Assembly (NCBI RefSeq): GCF_003319125.1
Contig: NZ_QOHG01000024.1
Coordinates: forward strand, 1-64,000
Length of the DNA stretch: 64,000 nt
Direction of reading: 5' to 3'
DNA from: Blastococcus sp. TF02A-26
GTDB taxonomy: Bacteria; Actinomycetota; Actinomycetes; Mycobacteriales; Geodermatophilaceae
The notes beneath the pieces are model-generated. The model did not search any database. It saw only the letters and a program-made list of their open reading frames with translations, and was not told the DNA's origin. How positions within the stretch are numbered: position 1 is the stretch's first letter; each line of letters opens with the position of its first letter. Positions 1 through 22,389 of this stretch are shown piece by piece. The translations under genes were made by a program, and so were the position numbers.

Positions 1-130
1 GCTGACACTCGCGATATCAATCAACCAAAGGAATCCCAGCACCACGAACCCGAAGATCCGCAGCACACGGGGTATTACTTGGCACTGACTTTCGGCACGC
101 TGTTGAGTTCTCAAGGAACGGACGCGCGAA
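1..130 (-). other. 16S rRNA precursor leader with boxA-like antitermination site
   Basis: At 101-120 the minus strand reads CGTTCCTTGAGAACTCAACA, matching the conserved TTGAGAACTCAA element found ahead of 16S genes in actinobacteria and thought to serve antitermination and precursor processing. The remaining bases to the window edge are leader with no coding content. The mature 16S 5' end is not in the window. The family match is from memory of mycobacterial and streptomycete rrn leaders. The direction (toward position 1) is seen directly. Confidence 0.75.
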
Positions 131-258
131 GAACCAGGCCCCTTCTGCAGGAGCCTTCGTCAACTGCGGCTTTGTCCTACCCTACGCCGCTCCGGAGGCG
201 GCCCTTCCGGGCCCTCCCCCTCGCGGCCCCTCCCGGGGTCCCGCGCGGCGCAGAGAGA

Positions 259-288
259 AAGTTACGCGCCTGTCGGAGGCCGTGTCAA
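259..288 (-). promoter_or_regulatory. rRNA operon promoter
   Basis: Read on the minus strand there is a perfect -35 TTGACA (288-283), an 18-base spacer and a -10 TAACTT (264-259). It lies between the end of tyrS and a boxA-like rRNA leader pointing the same way. It is therefore the likely vegetative-sigma promoter of an rRNA operon whose 16S gene is off the left edge. Transcription would begin near 252. A second -10-like TAGGGT further down has no -35 partner. Confidence 0.75.
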
Positions 289-297
289 ACCCGTCGG

Positions 298-339
298 GAG
301 GTGACGGTCGACACCCGGCCGGAACCGGCGCGTCACCTC
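298..339 (-). terminator. tyrS terminator hairpin
   Basis: GAGGTGACG (298-306) and CGTCACCTC (331-339) form a perfect 9-base stem about 25 bases after the tyrS stop and just ahead of the rrn promoter. There is no U tract, as is common for actinobacterial terminators. It would insulate the rRNA operon from the arg-tyrS transcript. Confidence 0.55.
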
Positions 340-362
340 GCGTTCACGCGTCTCCGGGGTCC

Positions 363-1649
363 TCAGGGCGTGCGCTGGGCACGCTGCACGCCGGCCACGG
401 CGCGCTTGCCCCGGCGCAGGACGAGCCACCCGCCGGGGAGCCACGCGTCCTCCCCCGGCACCGCCTCGGCGTCGGTGACCCGCTCGTTGTTCATGTAGGC
501 GCCGCCTTCCTTCACCGTCCGCCGCGCGTCCGACAGGCTGGCCGCCAGACCGGTGAGCTGGAGCAGCTGGGCGATCGATGGCACCTCACCGTCCACGGTG
601 ACGCTGCCGGCCTCCTGCAGAGCGGCGCCCAGGGTCTCCGGACCGAGCGCCGACAGGTCGTCGCGGCCGAACAGCGCGCGCCCGGCTGCCTCGGCCTGGC
701 GCAGCTGCTCGGGACCGTGCACCAGGAGGGTGAGCTCCTCGGCCAGCGCCCGCTGGGCCGCCCGGGACGCCGGCCGCTCCGTGCTCTCCGCCACGAGGGC
801 GGCCACCTCGTCGGCCGGCCGCTCGGAGAACAGCGGCAGCCAGGTCAGCGCGTCGGCGTCGTCGGCGTTCAACCAGAACTGGAAGAACGCGTAGGGCGAC
901 GTCAGCCCGGCGTCGAGCCAGACGGTGCCGCCCTCGCTCTTGCCGAACTTCTGCCCGTCGGACTTGTTCACCAGCTGGGTCGACAGGGCGTGCACCGACG
1001 CGCCCTCGGTCCGGCGCACCAGGTCGATGCCGGCGGTGAGGTTGCCCCACTGGTCGGAGCCGCCGCTCTGCAGCGTGCAGCCGTGCCGGCGGAAGAGCTC
1101 GCGGAAGTCGTTGGCCTGCAGGATCTGGTAGCTGAACTCGGTGTAGCTGATCCCGGCCTCGGAGTTGAGCCGGGCCGAGACGGCCTCCTTGGCCAGCATG
1201 CGGCCGACCCGGAAGTGCTTCCCGAGGTCCCGGAGGAAGTCGATCGCCGACAGCTCCGACGTCCAGTCCAGGTTGTCGACGTAGATCGGCGCGCGGAGTC
1301 CGTCGCGCGAGGCGGGGACGTCGAGGAAGGGCGCGACCTGCCGGCGGATGCTCTCCACCCACTCGGCGACGGTGGACCGCTCGTTGAGCTGTCGCTCCGC
1401 CGTCGGCCGCGGGTCGCCGATCAACCCGGTGGCGCCGCCCACCAGCACGATCGGCTGGTGACCGGCGCGCTGAAGCGCCCGCAGCACCATGAACTGCACG
1501 AGGTGCCCCACGTGCAGGCTCGGTGCGGTCGGGTCGAAGCCGCAGTAGTAGGTGATCGGTCCGGCGGCCAGGTGCGCGCGCAGCGCCTCCTCGTCGGTGG
1601 TCTGGGCGATCAGCCCTCGCCGGTGCAGCTCGTCGATCACGTCGGTCAC
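363..1649 (-). CDS. tyrS: tyrosyl-tRNA synthetase
   Basis: Class I aminoacyl-tRNA synthetase that charges tRNA-Tyr. The 428-residue length is normal for bacterial TyrRS. The HIGH-type motif HVGH is at residues 46-49 and the KMSKS-type loop KFGKS at 234-238. GSDQWGN in the Rossmann domain and a C-terminal S4-like RNA-binding region (about 355-415) are also present. The start is GTG, three bases after the mpg stop, so the gene sits at the end of the arg transcript. A hairpin and then the rrn promoter follow. Confidence 0.97.
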   Translation of the reverse strand: MTDVIDELHRRGLIAQTTDEEALRAHLAAGPITYYCGFDPTAPSLHVGHLVQFMVLRALQRAGHQPIVLVGGATGLIGDPRPTAERQLNERSTVAEWVESIRRQVAPFLDVPASRDGLRAPIYVDNLDWTSELSAIDFLRDLGKHFRVGRMLAKEAVSARLNSEAGISYTEFSYQILQANDFRELFRRHGCTLQSGGSDQWGNLTAGIDLVRRTEGASVHALSTQLVNKSDGQKFGKSEGGTVWLDAGLTSPYAFFQFWLNADDADALTWLPLFSERPADEVAALVAESTERPASRAAQRALAEELTLLVHGPEQLRQAEAAGRALFGRDDLSALGPETLGAALQEAGSVTVDGEVPSIAQLLQLTGLAASLSDARRTVKEGGAYMNNERVTDAEAVPGEDAWLPGGWLVLRRGKRAVAGVQRAQRTP

Positions 1650-1652
1650 GGC

Positions 1653-9613
<7,961 letters not shown>

Positions 9614-9650
9614 TCATCCGGGTTTGCGGACCGGGGCCTGACGCGGAGCC

Positions 9651-9720
9651 CCCAGGCATGGGTACCGATACCTGCGCCACGAGTGCGGCGGACGGGGATA
9701 TCGGTACCCATGCCTCGGGG
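9651..9720 (-). terminator. long palindromic terminator after the DUF6158-like gene
   Basis: AGGCATGGGTACCGATA (9654-9670) and its exact complement TATCGGTACCCATGCCT (9699-9715) make a 17-base perfect stem with a 28-base loop. A C5/G4 extension lies outside a one-base bulge. It starts four bases after the stop of the minus-strand gene at 9724 and stands between it and the argC operator, so it should keep upstream transcription out of the arg promoter. Confidence 0.7.
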
Positions 9721-9723
9721 GGC

Positions 9724-9924
9724 TCAGGCGCCGTAGGTGGCGAGCTTCGCCTCGGCGTCGGAGACACCGCGGGAGAAGCGGCGGAGGTACTCGGCCTCGA
9801 GCTGGTCGGTCCGCTCGCGGTGGTTGGCCCACGCGTCGGCCGAGCCGGTGCGGAGGATGTCGTGCCGCTTCTCGTAGAGGTGGGCGAGCTCGCGGTTGAG
9901 GTCCTCGTCGGAGATCTCGGCCAT
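9724..9924 (-). CDS. small DUF6158-like protein
   Basis: A 66-residue, highly charged, mostly helical protein. The ELAHLYEKRH segment and a DQLEAEYLRRF segment resemble the small actinobacterial proteins called DUF6158, whose function is unknown. ATG at 9922-9924 was chosen because family similarity begins there. An in-frame ATG six codons earlier lacks support. The gene is alone between its terminator and the SDR gene upstream. Confidence 0.75.
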   Translation of the reverse strand: MAEISDEDLNRELAHLYEKRHDILRTGSADAWANHRERTDQLEAEYLRRFSRGVSDAEAKLATYGA

Positions 9925-9979
9925 GGCCGGTGGCTGCAGCATGATCGCGACCCTAGGCAGAACCGAGTGGGCTCGCAGG

Positions 9980-10775
9980 TCAGCCGAGCGGGTCGTCGTC
10001 CCCGTAGGGGCGCAGCCGCAGCCGCCGGCCGTCGCCCTCCGGCACCCGGGCGCGCAGCTCCTCGATCGGGTCGTTGTTCACGTGCAGGAAGCGGCCCGAC
10101 CAGGCGTCGAGCTCCCCGGCGGCGATCGCGCCGACCATCGCGACGACGCGGTCCGGCGGCGTCCAGTCCGTGACGCCGCGCCACATGGGCATCGCCTCGG
10201 TCATCGGGGTCCGGACCAGACCGGGGGCGACGTCGAAGGCACGCACGTCGGTGCCCTCGAGCGCGCCGGCCAGCGCCTCGGTCATCCGCATCAGGCCGGT
10301 CTTGGCCACCGAGTAGGCGGAGTACTCCGGACGGGCGCGCAGGCTCATCCCGCTGGCGAGGTTCACGATCCGGCCGCGGTTGCGCAGGACCATCCACGGC
10401 ACGACGGCGCGGCAGAGCAGGAAGCCGCCGCGGACGTGGCTGGACACGACGTCCCACCACTGGTCGGGATCGGTCTCCCAGAGGGGCTCCTCCGCCGCGT
10501 CGACCCGGCCGGCGTTGTTGACCAGCAGGTCGACCCGGCCCAGCTCCTCGGTGATCTCCTCGACCGCGGTCTCCACCTGCGCCCGGTCGGTCACGTCGGC
10601 GGTCACCGCGAGGGTGCGCGCACCGGTCGCGGTGGCGATCTCGTCCATCGCCTCCCGCAGCCGGGCCTCGCCCCGTGCCAGGCCGGCCACCGCCATGCCG
10701 CGGGCGGCCAGGCCCTCGGCGATGGCCCGGCCGATGCCCGACCCCGCACCGGTGACCAGGGCGACGCCGCTCAGG

Positions 10776-10783
<8 letters not shown>
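9980..10783 (-). CDS. SDR family oxidoreductase
   Basis: Classical short-chain dehydrogenase of 267 residues. TGAGSGIG binds NAD(P), NNAG follows beta-4, and the Ser plus YSVAK supply catalytic residues. PGLVRTPM is the usual post-active-site loop. Start GTG lies 8 bases inside the pheT end, so it is probably expressed behind pheT. The substrate cannot be told from sequence. The C terminus (GDGRRLRLRPYG) is Arg-rich and unusual. Confidence 0.9.
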
Positions 10784-17573
<6,790 letters not shown>

Positions 17574-17577
<4 letters not shown>

Positions 17578-17639
17578 CCCTCCGGGCACTGTGGCGCTTC
17601 TGCCCGGGGCAGAAGCGCCACAGTGCCCGGTTGGGTCAG
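17574..17639. terminator. bidirectional terminator, 24-base perfect stem
   Basis: Positions 17582-17605 and 17607-17630 are exact reverse complements (24 bases) around a single base. After a short mismatch the symmetry continues as CTGACCC (17574-17580) and GGGTCAG (17633-17639). The outer arms contain the stop codons of both convergent genes. No U tract is visible. Confidence 0.8.
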
Positions 17640-18262
17640 TCCGGCAGCGGGGGCAGCAGTGCGGCCAGCCCGCCGTGGGCCAGGTCGGCCAGCTGCTCGG
17701 CGAGCTCCGCGGCCGGGACGGTGCGGCTGCCCGACCACCAGTGCGCGGTCAGCTGGACCATGCCGACGACGCCGTAGGCCCAGGTCATCGCGGCCCCCGT
17801 CGGCCGGCCCGCCGCCGCCAGCCGCTCCGCCATGAGCATGCCCAGCGCCTGGGCGACCTGGTTCTCGGTGGCTGCGACCAGGTCGGCGCGGCCGGTGCGG
17901 CCGGCCTGGGCGTAGGCGAACCGGTAGAGCGCCGGCTCCTCCTCGATCAGCCGGACGAAGGCGGCGATGACCGCGTGCAGCCGGGCGCGGTCGTCGGCGC
18001 GCTCCAGCGCCAGCTCGCCGAGCAGCCGGGGCAGCAGCACCTCGGCCGAGATCCGCTCGAGGACGGCGTCGATCAGCTCGTCCTTGTCGCTGAAGTACCG
18101 GTAGATGACCGTCTTCGAGACGCCGGCCGCCCGGGCGACGTCGTCCACGGAGAAGTCCGGGCCGGCCGTGCGCAGGGCGGTCAGCGCCGCGCCGACCAGG
18201 TCCTCCCGGCGGCTGCGGCGGTGCTCGGTCCAGCGCGCGCTGCGCCCGTCCGTCTTCGACAC
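17636..18262 (-). CDS. TetR/AcrR family regulator
   Basis: A 208-residue repressor type. The N-terminal TetR helix-turn-helix is at about 20-65 (FSVDDVARAAGVSKTVIYRYFSDKDEL), and the C-terminal ligand domain is all helical. GTG 18260-18262 (VSKTDGRSARW) gives the normal family length. The frame extends upstream without support. It is divergent from the AurF-like oxygenase, with an imperfect palindrome at 18289-18321 between them, so it probably represses itself and that gene. Confidence 0.9.
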   Translation of the reverse strand: MSKTDGRSARWTEHRRSRREDLVGAALTALRTAGPDFSVDDVARAAGVSKTVIYRYFSDKDELIDAVLERISAEVLLPRLLGELALERADDRARLHAVIAAFVRLIEEEPALYRFAYAQAGRTGRADLVAATENQVAQALGMLMAERLAAAGRPTGAAMTWAYGVVGMVQLTAHWWSGSRTVPAAELAEQLADLAHGGLAALLPPLPD

Positions 18263-18288
18263 GCCGACATCCTCTCCCACCCATTGCA

Positions 18289-18321
18289 TGTGTCGCACGG
18301 TTACAGCTACCGTCGGACACA
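18289..18321. promoter_or_regulatory. candidate TetR operator
   Basis: TGTGTCGCACGGT (18289-18301) and ACCGTCGGACACA (18309-18321) form a 13-base inverted repeat with two mismatches around seven bases, centred between the divergent TetR and oxygenase genes. Size and place fit a TetR dimer site. The pairing of this regulator with this site is inferred. Confidence 0.65.
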
Positions 18322-18353
18322 GGTTCACCCCGACCCCCCGGAGGAGCGTCCCG

Positions 18354-19268
18354 ATGACCGCGACCGTCCCCGTTCGGACCCCCACCCGCGCCACCGACCG
18401 CCAGGAGCTCTCCACCCGGCTGCTCGGCTCGGCGGCGAAGACCTCCTACGACCCCACGGTCGACGTCGACTGGGACGCGCCGATCCCCGACGACCTCTAC
18501 GGTCTCTCGCCGGAGTGGTCCTCCCTGTACGGCACGCCGCTGTGGGACGGCCTGACCGAGCAGCAGCGGGTCACGCTGACCATCCACGAGTACTGCTCGA
18601 TCTCCGGCGTCGGCATCTGGTTCGAGTGCCTGCTCATGCAGCTCGTGCTCAAGGACGTCTACGGCGACGACCCCTCCCAGCCGCACGTCCAGTGGGCCCT
18701 GACCGAGATCGCCGACGAGTGCCGGCACTCCGTGATGTTCGCCCGGACGGCGCAGACGTTCGGGGCGCCGTCCTACCAGCCGCCGCCGGCGATCCTGAAG
18801 CTCGGCAAGGCCTTCGCCGCGCGGGGCTCCGGGCCGGCCGCCTACGCCGCGATCCTGGTGGCCGAGGAGATCCTCGACATCTTCCAGCGCGACCTGATGC
18901 GCGACGAGCGGGTGCAGCCGCTGACCCGGCGGACCAGCCAGATCCACGTCGTGGAGGAGGCGCGGCACATGCGCTTCGCCCGCGACGAGATCGCCCGCCG
19001 CACCCCGCACCTGTCGAAGTGGAACCTGCGCCGGCACCGCACCCTCGTCGCCGGGGTCGCCGCGATCGTCGCCGACAACCTCGTGCAGCCGGAGGTGTAC
19101 GCCTCGGTCGGGCTGGACCCGGCGGAGGCCAAGGCGGCGGCGCGGGCCAACGAGCACTACAAGGCCAAGCTGCGGGACGCGTCGGCCGGCCTGGTGTCCT
19201 TCCTGCGCGAGGTGGGGCTCATCGGCGGCCCGACCGAGCTGCTCTGGAAGCGCGCCGGCCTCGTGTGA
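18354..19268 (+). CDS. AurF-like diiron oxygenase
   Basis: A 304-residue helical protein of the diiron N-oxygenase (AurF) type, related to p-aminobenzoate N-oxygenase. Metal ligands are suggested by HEYCSISG, DECRHSVMF, AEEILD and HVVEEARHMRF, the paired E/H helices of a ferritin-like fold. The reaction and substrate cannot be named. In other actinobacteria such genes sit under TetR regulators without a clear pathway. ATG 18354 is preceded by CCGGAGGAG. It is the only gene on its transcript, closed by a perfect terminator. Confidence 0.85.
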   Translation: MTATVPVRTPTRATDRQELSTRLLGSAAKTSYDPTVDVDWDAPIPDDLYGLSPEWSSLYGTPLWDGLTEQQRVTLTIHEYCSISGVGIWFECLLMQLVLKDVYGDDPSQPHVQWALTEIADECRHSVMFARTAQTFGAPSYQPPPAILKLGKAFAARGSGPAAYAAILVAEEILDIFQRDLMRDERVQPLTRRTSQIHVVEEARHMRFARDEIARRTPHLSKWNLRRHRTLVAGVAAIVADNLVQPEVYASVGLDPAEAKAAARANEHYKAKLRDASAGLVSFLREVGLIGGPTELLWKRAGLV

Positions 19269-19314
19269 GCGGAGTCGCTCGAGTGCGGTCTCCGCACTCG
19301 AGCGACTCCGCTCA
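19266..19314. terminator. bidirectional terminator embedding both stop codons
   Basis: A perfect 23-base stem (19266-19288 with 19292-19314) around TCT. The left arm starts with the TGA of the oxygenase gene, and the right arm ends with the TGA complement of the methyltransferase gene. The core GAGCGGAGTCGCT recurs in the narK terminator at 25267. Confidence 0.85.
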
Positions 19315-20103
19315 GCCTTGGGCGAGCTGGGTGGCGTAGAGGCAGATCGCGGCGGCCGCGGCGAGGTTGAGGCTCTCCGCCCGCCCGCGCATGGGGATCC
19401 GCACCCGGGTGTCGGCCAGCGCGGCCAGCTCGTCGGGCACCCCGCGGGCCTCGTTGCCGAACAGCCAGAGCACCGGCCCGGCGAGGGTCTCCCCCACCGT
19501 GTCCAGCGACGCCTCGCCCCCGCCGTCGGCGGCGAGCACGGTCACCCCGGCGGCGCGGACGGCGGGCAGCAGCTCCTCCAGTGGGGCCCCGCGGACGACG
19601 TCGACGTGGAACAGGCTCCCGGCGCTGGACCGCACCGCCTTGCCGCCGTAGGGGTCGGCGGAACCGGCGCCGAAGACGACCGCCTCCGCGCCGCAGGCGT
19701 CGGCGGTGCGCAGCACGGTGCCGGCGTTGCCGGGGTCGTTCAGGCCGGCGAGCGCCACCGACAGCCGCGGCGGCGCCTCGGCCAGCCGTGCGGCCGGGAC
19801 GTCGCGCAGCGCGCACACGGCCACGAGCCCCTGGGGCGTCACCGTCTCGGAGAGTCCGGCCGCGGCCTTGTCGGTGACCAGCCGCACCGGGACGGCGGTC
19901 CCGGCCAGCAGGTCCCGGGCCGTCGCGGCGGCCGCCTCGGTGGCGAAGACCTCCCGGACGTCGTCCGGCGCGGTGGCCAGCGCCTCGGACACCGCCTGGC
20001 GGCCCTCGGCGAGGAACAGCCCCGCGGCGTCCCGGCCGGCGCGGCGGGTGAGCTTGCGCGCGGCGACGATGCGCGCCGACCGCTCGGTCAGCAGCTCAAT
20101 CAT
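19312..20103 (-). CDS. TrmH-family RNA 2'-O-methyltransferase
   Basis: SPOUT-fold RNA ribose methyltransferase, 263 residues. It has an N-terminal substrate-binding domain (L7Ae-like, residues 1-95) and a knotted SAM domain with LNDPGNAGTVLRTADACGA, LWLFGNEARGVP and IPMRGRAESLNLAAAAAICLY, the three SpoU motifs. ATG 20101-20103 is preceded by GGAGGAG at good spacing; an earlier in-frame ATG would lie before this site. It probably modifies 23S rRNA and lies downstream of rplT, a common actinobacterial neighbour order. Confidence 0.93.
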   Translation of the reverse strand: MIELLTERSARIVAARKLTRRAGRDAAGLFLAEGRQAVSEALATAPDDVREVFATEAAAATARDLLAGTAVPVRLVTDKAAAGLSETVTPQGLVAVCALRDVPAARLAEAPPRLSVALAGLNDPGNAGTVLRTADACGAEAVVFGAGSADPYGGKAVRSSAGSLFHVDVVRGAPLEELLPAVRAAGVTVLAADGGGEASLDTVGETLAGPVLWLFGNEARGVPDELAALADTRVRIPMRGRAESLNLAAAAAICLYATQLAQG

Positions 20104-20203
20104 GGCTCCTCCTCCCTCGGCGTCACGGGACCTCCGGACAGACGGCGACGCCGCCGGCACCGGTCCCTGCGGACCGGCACCGACGGCGTCGACGGGGTGG
20201 TGC

Positions 20204-20593
20204 TCAGGCGGCCTGGGCGCCGGTCGCCTCGGGGTTCGCGGCGAGCGCGGCCCGGGCGGACTCCACGAGCGCGGTGAAGGCAGCCGGCTCGCTGACGGCC
20301 AGCTCGGCCAGCACGCGGCGGTCGAGCTCGATGCCGGCCAGCTTGAGGCCCTGCATGAACCGGTTGTAGGTCATGTCGTTCTGCCGCGCCGCGGCGTTGA
20401 TGCGGGTGATCCACAGCTTGCGGAAGTCACCCTTGCGCACCTTGCGGTCGCGGTAGTTGTAGGTGGCCGAGTGGAGGATCTGCTCCTTGGCCTTGCGGTA
20501 CAGCCGGGACCGCTGACCCCGGTAGCCACTGGCCGCCTCGAGGGTCGTGCGGCGCTTCTTCTGGGCGTTGACCGCCCGCTTCACGCGTGCCAC
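20204..20593 (-). CDS. rplT: 50S ribosomal protein L20
   Basis: rRNA-binding protein needed early in 50S assembly. The 129 residues start [15 protein letters not shown] and carry [23 protein letters not shown] and [14 protein letters not shown], the invariant L20 blocks. The C terminus has an Ala-rich tail after about residue 115. It is third in infC-rpmI-rplT. Confidence 0.98.
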   Translation of the reverse strand: MARVKRAVNAQKKRRTTLEAASGYRGQRSRLYRKAKEQILHSATYNYRDRKVRKGDFRKLWITRINAAARQNDMTYNRFMQGLKLAGIELDRRVLAELAVSEPAAFTALVESARAALAANPEATGAQAA

Positions 20594-20628
20594 GTGAGAG
20601 CTCCTGTCTGTTCGTTACGGGACGGCGG

Positions 20629-20823
20629 TCAGATGCCGAGCAGCTTCTTGAGGTTCTTCGCGTCGGACGGCGAGATGACCTGGTCCTGGTCGAGGCGGCG
20701 GCGACGCTGACCCGACTTGTGCTCGAACTTGTGCTGGTTGTTGGCCTGCTCGCGCATGAGCTTGCCGGTGCCGGTGACGCGCACCCGCTTGGCCGTGCCC
20801 TTGTGGGTCTTCTGCTTCGGCAT
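20629..20823 (-). CDS. rpmI: 50S ribosomal protein L35
   Basis: A 64-residue basic ribosomal protein, MPKQKTHKGTAKR to the C-terminal NLKKLLGI. ATG 20821-20823 has GCGAGGAAC before it. An upstream in-frame ATG would add 17 unrelated residues. A strong hairpin at 20859-20887 separates it from infC. Confidence 0.97.
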   Translation of the reverse strand: MPKQKTHKGTAKRVRVTGTGKLMREQANNQHKFEHKSGQRRRRLDQDQVISPSDAKNLKKLLGI

Positions 20824-20858
20824 GTTCCTCGCCTGTCTCGGTTCGTCGTCGTGCGGAG

Positions 20859-20887
20859 GCGTGCGGCAGCGCATGGCTGCCGCACGC
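20859..20887 (-). promoter_or_regulatory. infC-rpmI intergenic hairpin
   Basis: GCGTGCGGCAGC (20859-20870) and GCTGCCGCACGC (20876-20887) form a 12-base perfect stem with a five-base loop, about 36 bases before the rpmI start. In other bacteria L20 binds RNA in this operon to control rpmI-rplT. A role as that site, a processing site or a partial terminator is possible but not shown. Confidence 0.5.
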
Positions 20888-20933
20888 TCCCGGTGGTCTC
20901 GGTGGTGCGGTCCTGCGGGGCGGGACAGGGGGC

Positions 20934-21539
20934 TCAGGCGGTGGGCGCCTGCTCCGTCTCCTGCTGCTTGCCCTGCTCGGCCTTGGCCTCGCGGCCCTTG
21001 GCGGACTGCGCGGCCTGCTGGAGCGCCTGCGCGTTCCGGTGCGGGGCGATCACCATGACCATGTTGCGGCCGTCCTGCTTCGGGTTGGACTCGACGACGC
21101 CCAGTTCGGACACGTCGGCGGCCAGCCGCTGCAGCAGGCGGTACCCCATCTCCGGGCGCGACTGCTCGCGGCCGCGGAACATCACGGTGATCTTGACCTT
21201 GTCGCCGCCCTTGAGGAAGCGCTCGACGTGGCCCTTCTTCGTCTCGTAGTCGTGCGGGTCGATCTTGAGACGGAGCCGCATCTCCTTGATGACGGTGAGC
21301 GCCTGGTTGCGCCGGGACTCACGCGCCTTCTGGGCGGCCTCGTACTTGAACTTCCCGTAGTCCATGAGCTTGGCGACGGGCGGCCGGGCCATGGGCGCGA
21401 CCTCGACGAGGTCGAGCTCGGAGTCCTGGGCCAGGCGCAGCGCTTCGCCGATCGACACGATGCCGACCTGCTCGCCCTCGGGACCGACCAGGCGGACCTC
21501 GGGGACGCGGATGCGGTCGTTGATGCGGGGCTCGGTGAT
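20934..21539 (-). CDS. infC: translation initiation factor IF-3
   Basis: Keeps 30S subunits free and proofreads the start codon and initiator tRNA. The N domain ([18 protein letters not shown]), the linker with [11 protein letters not shown], and the C domain ([24 protein letters not shown]) are all present in 201 residues, with a Gln/Lys-rich tail. No ATG, GTG or TTG lies at the homology start. The frame reads gcc ATC acc gag with GAGGAG placed correctly upstream, so ATC at 21537-21539 is the probable start. Rare AUU/AUC starts are the known basis of IF3 autoregulation. Confidence 0.93.
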   Translation of the reverse strand: MTEPRINDRIRVPEVRLVGPEGEQVGIVSIGEALRLAQDSELDLVEVAPMARPPVAKLMDYGKFKYEAAQKARESRRNQALTVIKEMRLRLKIDPHDYETKKGHVERFLKGGDKVKITVMFRGREQSRPEMGYRLLQRLAADVSELGVVESNPKQDGRNMVMVIAPHRNAQALQQAAQSAKGREAKAEQGKQQETEQAPTA

Positions 21540-21825
21540 GGCCTCTCCTCTGCTTCTGCATGGGGAGGGCTCGCTCGCCGCACCGGACGCCGGCAGACAG
21601 AAGGCCCCGCGAGCGTCAGCTCGGCGGGGCCCACTGGCCGGTGGCGCACACACCCGGGGGTGGTGCGCGTCGCGGGCGCCGGCCGGAGCCGGTGCCTGCG
21701 AACCGGGGACCTGGGCGCCCGGGGGGCGTCAGGTGGGAGCGGGCTCCTCTTGGTCAGCGGCCCGGGGCGGGGCCGCTGGGTGGTTCACGCGCCTCGATGT
21801 AGCGGGGGGAGGCACGCCCACTCTA
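21540..21825 (-). promoter_or_regulatory. infC leader with attenuator-like hairpin
   Basis: About 280 bases upstream of infC hold no gene. On the minus strand a -10-like TAGAGT is at 21825-21820. A 12-base stem with one bulge (21603-21631, GGCCCCGC with GCGGGGCC) is followed by TTCTGTCTG, which resembles an intrinsic terminator inside the leader. This suggests attenuation of the ribosomal-protein operon. No match to a named leader family is claimed. Confidence 0.5.
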
Positions 21826-21860
21826 CAGCGTCCGGGCGCAGCAGCACATTCCCGGGGCGG

Positions 21861-22349
21861 CTAGTCCTCGTAGAGGAGCGGCGGGCGGGCCGGCTCGGCG
21901 GCCTTGGCCTGGGCGAGCAGGGCGCGCAGGCCGTCGACGGCGCGGACGGCGTGCTCCCGGTCGGTGGCCTGCACGGCCAGCACCGACACCTCGTCGCCGT
22001 TGGTCAGGAGCAGGCTCGCCCAGGACGAGTGCCGGTCGAAGCGCACCGCCCTGACCGCCGCCCACGGGTACACGTGCCGGACGAACAGGTTGCGGACCGC
22101 GACCCCGGAGGCGTCGGCGTCGACCCGCGAGCGGCCCAGGGTCAGGATGCCGGCGCCGAGGCAGATGCCGATGCCGATCATCGCGACCTGGTCGACCCAG
22201 CCGAACTCCACGACGCCGACCGAGGAGTCGGGCAGCGTCACGCCCACGACGACCATCGCGGCGACCACGACGGCCGCGGCGAGGGCGCACACCAGGCGCA
22301 GCCGGCGGGGCACGGCGGAGACGCGGGCAGGGGCTTCTGTCACGGACAC
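21861..22349 (-). CDS. PH-domain membrane protein
   Basis: A 162-residue protein with two N-terminal transmembrane helices (about 18-38 and 52-68) and a bacterial PH-like domain (about 72-145) with RSRVDADASGVAVRN and YPWAAVRAVRFD, typical of bPH_6 membrane proteins. Function unknown. GTG at 22347 was chosen, with a second GTG two codons on. It ends in a basic to acidic PPLLYED tail and is divergent from the MBL hydrolase by 40 bases. Confidence 0.8.
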   Translation of the reverse strand: MSVTEAPARVSAVPRRLRLVCALAAAVVVAAMVVVGVTLPDSSVGVVEFGWVDQVAMIGIGICLGAGILTLGRSRVDADASGVAVRNLFVRHVYPWAAVRAVRFDRHSSWASLLLTNGDEVSVLAVQATDREHAVRAVDGLRALLAQAKAAEPARPPLLYED

Positions 22350-22389
22350 GCTCCGATCATCCCAGCCGCCCGGCTGGCATGGTGCGGAC

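Noticed and set aside
79-498. Plus-strand frame over the rrn leader and the tyrS end
   Set aside because: Crosses the rRNA leader and the tyrS coding end; no ribosome-binding site or recognisable protein.
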